Source: Sepiola atlantica (lineage: Eukaryota; Mollusca; Cephalopoda; Sepiida; Sepiolidae). From it: 64,000 nt of DNA. Below the pieces are notes generated by a model. It saw nothing but the letters and a program-made list of their open reading frames with translations. It searched no databases and was not told the origin of the DNA. Each line of letters begins with the position of its first letter. Position 1 is the first letter of the stretch. Of this stretch, positions 55,866-64,000 are shown piece after piece. The position numbers were made by a program, and so were the translations under genes. The stretch spans positions 37,845,301 to 37,909,300 of the forward strand of contig OY744519.1 in the NCBI GenBank assembly GCA_963556195.1, given 5' to 3'.

Positions 55866-57950
55866 ACAGAAAATATTTGAAAGTTTAAGACAATATAACT
55901 TTTAATTTTAAGGGAACGGGTTATTTTACGATAATACGGGGTGCCCTCAAACGGTAATTCCTTCTAACGTCAGGAATGAAATAAATGTTATGATGTTCTA
56001 TTTAAAAATTAAATTTCAAGTAAATGCTAATAAATTTCCATTAGAAATTGATTAAACCAAAAAAAAACACACATCCTTGAAACTGAATAATCTTTAAATA
56101 AAGAAATTAAAAATTTAAAAAAAGAAACGATTGAGATGTTTAGTGCTGTAAGCAGTAGCTTCCCGATAATAATGGTCAATGGACGTATGGAGGTTAAAAC
56201 GAGAAAGAATAGAACACACTGCCGTAGAGTTTAAACCCTGTTATTTGTACCTGCATAGGTACAGGCCACGCAGATTCACAATGTCTATTAGTAGACGATA
56301 ACTCCAAATGTAACGTCAGTTTAAAAACTAAATAAAATAAACACTGATGTTCGGTAAAAACAAATAGTGCAAGCACCACAACGAGGGATTTCAATCCTCA
56401 CAAAATACACAACTTCCACTCGGTTGACAGTTTCGGGTGTAAAATTCGCCGGACTTCTTTGACCACATCTTCTGTTAGTTACACACAGCAATTATTTTCC
56501 CTGGTCTTTATTCATAACATCCGTTCATTAATTAGCTGCACTAAATCGTATTCACTAAGTATACTTTTCCTCATTAACGGCTCTATTCATGGTTGAAGAA
56601 TTAGGCGGCACGTACATATTCTTCAGTAACTTTTGAACATGTTAACCATTAAGTTTATTAAAACTTGCTAAGCAATGGTAATTTTCCGTAATCTTAAAAT
56701 TGTATATATGTATTTAGAAAAATATGAACGAGTTTAAAAGAGATAAAACAATATATTTACTACACATTTAGGAGGTCATCGTAACATCTTCGAAGCCAGG
56801 TTATATTTTAAAGAGTGTTCCCAATCGAGAGCTCACCGTTCTTCAACTTTTCCAGCATTTCACCTACGCACTAAATCTATTGCTTAATAAGCGAACGGGA
56901 TCTAAAGGTGTCTCTGACAGATAGATCTGAGTCTTACAACAATATATTATAGTCATGGTCAAGTGTGTTCCCTTGTATTAATCGGGCATGCGTAATTCCT
57001 TTTCGTAAGATTTTATCTCTAGAACCGCATACTGTATCGTCACCATTGTTAACAAATAATAATCAATTTTATCAAGAGACAAGTCTATATTCATTTATTT
57101 CTTATGAAGCAGACACTTATTTTGTTGCCATTTGTGTTTCTCTTAATTTATTAACATAGAAGTTCGATTATTTCAGAAAGTATAAATATATTTCCATATT
57201 GTTTCAAAAATAAATTAAAACCTACTCAATTCTAAAAATCTTAAACATATATAATCTTTTTTTACTCAAACAAGCTTTGCAACTCGAAAGTTCATGTTCA
57301 GCTGAATCGAAAGAAAATAAACATGATAATAATATTAGTAATTTTTCAGAGACGGTTAAACCTTGAACATAGCTATTGTTTAAAGAATAACGTTGAAAAT
57401 GAAGAACCCGCTATATTAGTATCACTCATTATGCCTGTGAAGCGCACCAGAACATATCAGTGTTGTGAAAAGATCCTTTAAAATTTGAGTTTATATTTTA
57501 TTTCGATCTAACTACAGATAAAATGTTCAGTTCCAAATGTAAAACGGATTGAGATAATTTAGCTATTTTCATTTAATTTGTGTGAATGCATTTTGAAAAC
57601 AATATCAAGCAATATATATAAAAAAATGACTGCTAATGCGGTTGTGAAACGGCCGTGGTTTTACGCTATGCACGCATTTCCACCCAGTTCAGATAGCCTA
57701 TTTTACAAAACATACTGAGCTGGTGCACATTATGCGTAAAATAAATCAAATCTTCAATACCAATGCATACCAAGGCTCATGTTTTTTTCCGTGTTTATTT
57801 GCATACATTACTCATGAACTACTTTTAAAAAGTGGAACAATAAAACATATATTTAGAACTTCCGAAATGTTTCGCAGTCAAACAATTTAATTATGTAGAT
57901 TATTCCAGTATATTTTAAGGATATCATAGAATATGTGAGTGTTGTGTAAC
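55866..57950. other. Unannotated AT-rich region
   Basis: No gene that I recognise. TGTACCTGCATAGGTACA at 56246-56263 is a short perfect hairpin. The rest is AT-rich non-coding. Confidence 0.45.
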
Positions 57951-57954
57951 TTAC

Positions 57955-58033
<79 letters not shown>
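57955..58033. repeat. (TA)n microsatellite
   Basis: TA run broken by TAATAT doublings. Confidence 0.95.
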
Positions 58034-58035
<2 letters not shown>

Positions 58036-58126
58036 ATCCAATCGGTCTTTCGTCTCATAAAAATCACATAAATGTAGCTGCATACAAATAACCCGCCAAA
58101 CCCTAGACGTAAAATATGATAACCAA

Positions 58127-58822
<696 letters not shown>

Positions 58823-58824
58823 AT

Positions 58825-59430
58825 TTGGATTGTTTACTTAGAAGATAGATTATTCAGTGAACAAGCTCAATGACACTCGATTACAGGGTACAGGGCATTT
58901 ATATGTGATTTTCTGAAGACTTACCAACGCATTCCGTTCAGGAGCCCAATCATAACCACAAAAGACCTTTTCATTCAAAGAGTATTTATTTATCATTTTA
59001 AAATTAAATAGTTTTTCCTACACGTGGTTCACTACCAAGCAGGTCCTTGATTGGCAGATCATCGGGGAAATTAAGTACCTGGAATAAGATTTACAACAAC
59101 CGACCATACACAATGCACAATGTGGTGTTGCTTTAATTGAGGTCACTTAAGAAGAGAAGAAAGAATAAAAAGATGAAAAGGGAAAAATAGAAAATTTCCG
59201 CAGCATTGTTACTTCTTATCCAAACAGCAACACAGCAACAGATTAGTCTCAAACCAGCAAAAACAGCAGAAAATTAGTCCCATTTGGACTAAATAAAAAC
59301 AGGAATAGTGAGCGAGAATACGCCCTCTCGACGGGCGGCACAACGATGAAAAGTATCCCCCCTAAACAAAAACCAAACAGTTAAACTCCGTTCACCAGTT
59401 ACCATTCCAAGCCACTGATAGAATTGGTAT
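58825..59430. other. Unannotated region
   Basis: No gene that I recognise. The minus-strand frame 59609-59289 has protein-like composition (MVTGERSLTVWFLFRGDTFH) but no identifiable domain. Part of it overlaps the hairpin at 59433. Confidence 0.35.
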
Positions 59431-59432
59431 TC

Positions 59433-59605
59433 CAGATCTATTCCATCAAAAAGAAAAGCAACATAAATGTCCGTTTGGAATGCATGCAGTCGTGCAAGCC
59501 TTATCTCGAAAGGGAGCAAGTCAGTCCTGGAAAAAAAGGCTTGCACGACGTCATGCATTTCAAACGGACATTTATGTTGCCTTTCCTTTTGATGGAATAG
59601 ATCTG
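59433..59605. repeat. Near-perfect palindrome, 70-bp arms
   Basis: 59433-59502 and 59536-59605 are reverse complements with only a few mismatches, separated by a 33-nt spacer. Arm ends are CAGATCTATTCCATCAAAA and GCAAGCCTT. It lies exactly where homology between Penelope elements A and B stops. It could be an inverted duplication at a breakpoint or a foldback MITE. Confidence 0.85.
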
Positions 59606-59607
59606 TC

Positions 59608-59973
59608 ATGCTACATATCTACTGTTTCAAACACAATAATAATAATTCCACTTACACCTCTCTATCCAATCTAATAAAAAGCTTTGACATTAAAAACACT
59701 CCCTATTCCCTACACTGGGCTATATTAAACAGGTCTCATTCCTACACTCCAAAATCCGCTTTCTGCCAACTATGTACACTAGAAACATTTATGATAACTA
59801 CAGCAACTAAAAGCAACAATATTAATAACTCTAAAAATGAACTTATCTCAAATTGCAGGCACAAGCGAACATTTAAATACATACATTTCTTTACTCCCTC
59901 TGGCATTCATTACTCCCAGCCAACAACCCCAATACTAACATTAGACACATTTTTAAATTTTATAATTTGTTAA
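59608..59973 (+). pseudogene. Penelope-like GIY-YIG endonuclease C-terminal fragment
   Basis: A 121-codon frame (starting on a non-AUG ATG-less edge, so truncated) with LSNLIKSFDIKNTPYSLHWA, ILNRSHSYTPKSAFCQLC, TLETFMITTATKSNN and KNELISNCRHKRTF. The LHW.IL....Y.P....C.LC..E....... and final NE..S.CRH.R pattern is characteristic of the end of Penelope-like GIY-YIG endonucleases, where the Cys/His residues bind zinc. The GIY-YIG catalytic core and RT are missing. The frame ends at 59973. Confidence 0.75.
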
Positions 59974-61381
59974 TTTTTAATCTTTACTTCTTAACTTTTC
60001 CTACCTTACGAATAATCATCCCAATAACATAACGTATCCTCCCCTGTACACCTAATAACTATATCAACCCATGCCACTTAATGTAAATTGAGAACTAACA
60101 TTACTCTCCTCCATCCCACGAATCCTTTACCGCTTTTACTTGACCATCATAATTCCTATTCAACATAATAATTCCTATTCTTTTTTTTCATTTATGTTCA
60201 TTTATTTACCAAACTTCGCACACAACCTTACATTGCTTTTTATCTTTACCTCCCTTGTATTCATACCATCGAGTCTATATATGCTTAGCTCTACCGACAA
60301 TATCTTTCTCATAGATTCCATTTCTCTCACTTTTTAACTACACTCCCTGGTCACTCCTTAAATGGTCAATCTGCCCCCTTAAAATCTATTCATAATTTCA
60401 ACGCACAAACAATGCACTTAAGTTTACATAACTAAACGCAACCCTACCCCATAATACTTGTAATATAAATCAATTGTTGCAAGCAGACTAACAGTGTTCC
60501 CAACAGTGTTCCCAATCCTAATTTATATAATACATTAAGCTTTTCTTATTTAGTCATACACTTAATATTTAACCAACTGGGGATTCTTTAAACTCTTTAA
60601 AATAATTATACATCTAACTCTGAAATACTAGTTTTTGTCCGATTTATCACATATTTAACATTTAAATTGCAGATTCCTATTCACTTGAACCGACTGAAAC
60701 CCTTTTAAACTTTCGAAATTATATTTATCTTTCGTTCAAAATCAGTTTTATTTGCAGAACCCCCCTTTTCTACATCCGCTCATTGACCTAAATTTCACTT
60801 CTGCCCCACCCTTACTTGCATCGGCTTTAGTTCTTACCAGAAATAAACTTCATCATAACAACCCTTCCCCATCTTTTTCCAGGATCATACATAGCTCATT
60901 TAACTAACCCTATTACCCTATTTCCTTTATGCTTCTTTTATTCTTTACCAATCCTTTTCCTCATTTGGCCTCGTTTTAAACTAAAAGATTTCGTCATCCT
61001 TAGAATTGCTTATATATTTTACTGCCAACGTTTAATGTACACAGTTCAACTTCAATATCTCTTTCGGCCCACGGAAGTATTTTTAAAAGGGCCCGAATTC
61101 TCAAAATTAATTCCGAATAATGCGCTCCACCTACGACTTGAACTCAATATATCACTATTGGAGTTACTTCATTCTTGAACTGTTTTCCATGCTGCCTTCG
61201 CGAAAACCGTTCTTTTCCATCTGTAAATATCCTTTCATTGTACACCTCATCAACGGACAATTACCAAATAGACAGACCCCATATCTTTTTTACACGAACT
61301 TTTTTTCACTCTCCATTACTTAATATTTTTTCAAATTTTGAATTTTGGTATTTCTAGTTCCAACTTATCTATCTATGTAAT

Positions 61382-61428
61382 TCCTCTGATGATAATATTT
61401 TGATCTTTGAAAAGCCTTGGCTTAAGGA
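61382..61428 (+). ncRNA. Candidate hammerhead ribozyme in Penelope element B
   Basis: TCCT (61382-61385, stem I) - CTGATGA (61386-61392) - weak stem II AATAT/ATCTT with one mismatch - GAAA (61409-61412) - stem III AGCC/GGCT (61413-61416/61419-61422) closed by TT - TA (cleavage after A61424) - AGGA (61425-61428, stem I). All core bases of a type I hammerhead are in place. Hammerheads are known in pseudo-LTRs of Penelope-like elements. The short stem III fits those minimal forms. Activity is untested. Confidence 0.5.
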
Positions 61429-61621
61429 TCGAATGATAAACATACTTTTATTCTTGAGTATACCTTGCATGGAACAATCGAGGTTGAAATACATCTGTCA
61501 TTCGTACATGTTTATCCCCTTTCTTTAATCTATCTTTATAATTGCTCTATTTCGTATATTGAGCGTAAACCATTTCACTATAATTTCTATCTACCAAAAG
61601 TATACTTTTAGTTTCTTATTT

Positions 61622-61740
<119 letters not shown>

Positions 61741-61744
61741 AAAT

Positions 61745-63130
61745 AATTAAGGCACATTTAAGATTTCTCAATTTCTTCTCTCTATTCTGTCCTCTTTTTT
61801 CTCTCTTTTATGCTCAAGCTTTGATTTTAATAGTAGCAATAATATATTTGGTAATTTTCTGAATAACTATATATTTAAATCATAAGTTCATAGTCTAATT
61901 TCTCTTAGTTATATTAATAGATTAATTGACTGCAATCAGTAAACATTATTGTGAGTAACTAGACGATTGGGACAACAGATATTGACTATAATTCATTACT
62001 ATCATGGCCTATTAAATATATAACCTTTAGGTGACAATTTATAGCCCTATTACTTTCAAACACGTAATGTCGCTTTTCTGTTGTTGAGATTTATTGTTTG
62101 AACAATTTATTTACGTCTAAGAAAAATACAATTTAAAGGTACATTATTTTTTAAAATGTATGAAAGTAGTATACATACGCAATTATACATTCGGTACTGA
62201 AAGCATTATATACTTCTATAAGAGAGAACATATATTGACATAAATGATTCCAATTGCGATTCACTGAATTGGCCGGCAATGGCCAAGCCGTCGTCGAATA
62301 CTCTATTATTACTGACATGAAATAAACTTTGATTTCACAATCATCTGGATTTTTCTTTACATTTGTAACGGCTTTACAATTTAAAACAAATGGGGCCATA
62401 TATTGTGTGTTCAATAAATCGCAATCGGAAAAACCCGAATCGATATAAGTGTCCCCTAAACAAGCACTGATGTTTTACTTCTACAGGTTAGATTTATTTG
62501 ACATCTCTATTTAGAAATTGAGATGAATGATGCAATACCACCCAATACGCAATTGGCATGCTCTTTGTAGGAAATAGATTCGAATATTTAAAATATCATG
62601 TGTTATATTTTCCAAATAAATGGAACTATCTGTTTCGGATTTTATATTTTAGAAATATATCTGGATGTTTGCGTAAATGATCGCCGATTGCCAATTGAGT
62701 TGTATTTTGCGTAGAATTCAATGTGTACACCTAAACAATCTACACATTACTTAAGGACAGTCATAAATAATTTGTATTCGTATAGATGTAAAATATGCAA
62801 GTGTATTCTCATATGATTTATGATTTATTTAATATAAACAAGCATACATTCAAGCAGAATTATAGTAAATTCTTTTCCATTAATGATTTATACACAAACG
62901 TTATACACGGCCACTATAACTCTTATTTAAACATTGCAAACGGAATCGCAATAATTAAATCACATGGAATACAAAAATAAGCCTTGTGTGTGTCTTTTAG
63001 AAAATGTTCTAGTATCAGATTGTATCAATATGAGAAATATTTTCGTAAATAGGATTTACATTTTGTTGCAAGTTCTAAATTGAATTATGGACAGGCATTG
63101 CATCTAGAATATATGTAATATATATATATG
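61745..63130. other. Unannotated AT-rich region
   Basis: No gene that I recognise. The 87-codon minus frame 62414-62151 has no motif. Confidence 0.45.
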
Positions 63131-63139
63131 GCAATTAAG

Positions 63140-63480
63140 TTGCACAGAGGCTTCCGCGTTTAATCCCCGGGAAAAACGTTAGGCTAAAATAAATTTAGTT
63201 AGTTTCGCCGGCCCCGGTGTTTTTATAGATGTCTAGCTATTTAACCAATCAGATTATGCGTTGTTCTATTGGCCAATCTTTGGGCTTCTCGCAAACAAAG
63301 TCTCAGTTGATTTTACTTCAGATGTTCTACTCTTTTTTTCTGTTTTCTATATAGTGACTCATCCCAGATTTTTTGTTAGCAATAGTTAGGCTTCACAAAC
63401 AAAGGTTCGGTTTATTTTACTTCCTATTTCCCATTCGATTGTTTTGTTTTCTATAGATTGACTCATCCATATTTCTTTGT
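63140..63480 (+). promoter_or_regulatory. Promoter-like segment with CCAAT boxes and a short tandem duplication
   Basis: AACCAATCAGATTATGCG and ATTGGCCAAT (a CCAAT box on each strand) lie within about 40 bp, after a small GC-rich island (CGCCGGCCCCGG). Downstream, a block of about 107 bp is duplicated (CAAACAAAG, TTGATTTTACTTC or TTTATTTTACTTC, TTTTCTATA, TGACTCATCC). This could be a host promoter or LTR-like regulatory DNA. No ORF follows within the window. Confidence 0.3.
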
Positions 63481-63499
63481 TGTGTAAATATAATTGGTT

Positions 63500-64000
63500 A
63501 CATCATTTTAACAGTTTCTCGCGTGTATTTTCATTCTATCCAACGTAGAATTATCAATAATATAGCAACGAAAATATATTTAAAAATTAAGCACAACTTT
63601 AAACACAGCTTTAAAAATAGGAGTTATCATGATATCTAAATTAAATATAAGAAACAGTGCAGCAATAATTATAACAAAATTAAAAATAAAATAAAAAGAA
63701 AACAAATATTATCTGATATACACGCCTAAAACACGAAACTTGACAAAAGATCCTAAATCTCATTGAAAAACACTTCCCCGTAACCTATCTCTTGCATTAA
63801 ATATTCAATAAAAATAACTTAAAACTGTCCTACAGCCGCTACGAAAACCTAGAAATGCTAAGTAAGGCAGACACTAACTAAATACTAGATAAAACAGTAG
63901 AGAAGAAAAATAACAAATTTCAGAAAAATGCGTCCAGCATAGCAACAATAACACTAAGAAAAACGAAAGTATAAGCACAACAAATAGTAATAACCGACAC
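63500..64000. other. Unannotated A-rich sequence
   Basis: Nothing recognisable; plus strand increasingly A-rich. Confidence 0.45.

Noticed and set aside
56246..56263. Short perfect hairpin TGTACCTGCATAGGTACA as a regulatory site
   Set aside because: A 7-bp stem with no context; expected by chance in a window of this size.

Overview
This looks like repeat-rich, AT-rich animal DNA. About thirty long (TA)n tracts, non-LTR retrotransposons of CR1/Jockey type, a Penelope-like element, a 5S-derived SINE, a mariner-type remnant and a probable solo LTR all point to a metazoan. The mixture fits a mollusc, perhaps a cephalopod, but that is inference: there is no host gene or rRNA to place it. I could support no intron-containing host gene, bacterial operon or CRISPR array. 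Apart from one intact retrotransposon, the content is degenerate transposons, tandem repeats, microsatellites and unrecognised AT-rich sequence.

Layout. 1-10.4 kb: microsatellites, several two-copy tandem duplications, a 5'-truncated LINE tail (4.17-4.71 kb, minus) and a long inverted-repeat pair (4.71-5.88 kb). 10.6-13.4, 17.6-19.9, 27.2-30.8 and 49.5-52.9 kb: four decayed copies of one Jockey-type LINE, all on the minus strand. 20.4 kb and 32.2 kb: two copies of a SINE whose head is derived from 5S rRNA. 23.1-27.0 kb: an apparently intact non-LTR retrotransposon on the plus strand, bounded by a perfect 11-bp target-site duplication. 34.6-36.1 kb: diverged tandem units carrying tRNA-like pol III boxes. 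40.4-45.7 kb: a 328-bp satellite array, 12 units in one direction followed by 4 inverted units. 45.7-49.4 kb and 59.6-61.6 kb: two copies of a Penelope-like element in opposite orientation; the second keeps a candidate hammerhead ribozyme. 55.3-55.9 kb: probable solo LTR. 58.3-58.65 kb: internally deleted mariner-type element embedded in (TA)n.

The best candidate for something not previously described is in the intact LINE. ORF2 (endonuclease plus reverse transcriptase) has no AUG before its endonuclease domain. It overlaps ORF1 in the -1 frame. The overlap contains a T_TTT_TTA heptamer in the correct phase, then a 7-nt spacer and a 7-bp GC-rich hairpin. This is the layout of a programmed -1 ribosomal frameshift signal and would give an ORF1-ORF2 fusion of about 1213 residues. 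The second most unusual structure is the palindromic satellite array, in which each unit could encode a very small lysine-rich peptide.

Across the window, transposon and satellite boundaries repeatedly fall exactly on (TA)n tracts. This suggests that these tracts act as insertion or recombination sites, or are carried by the elements.
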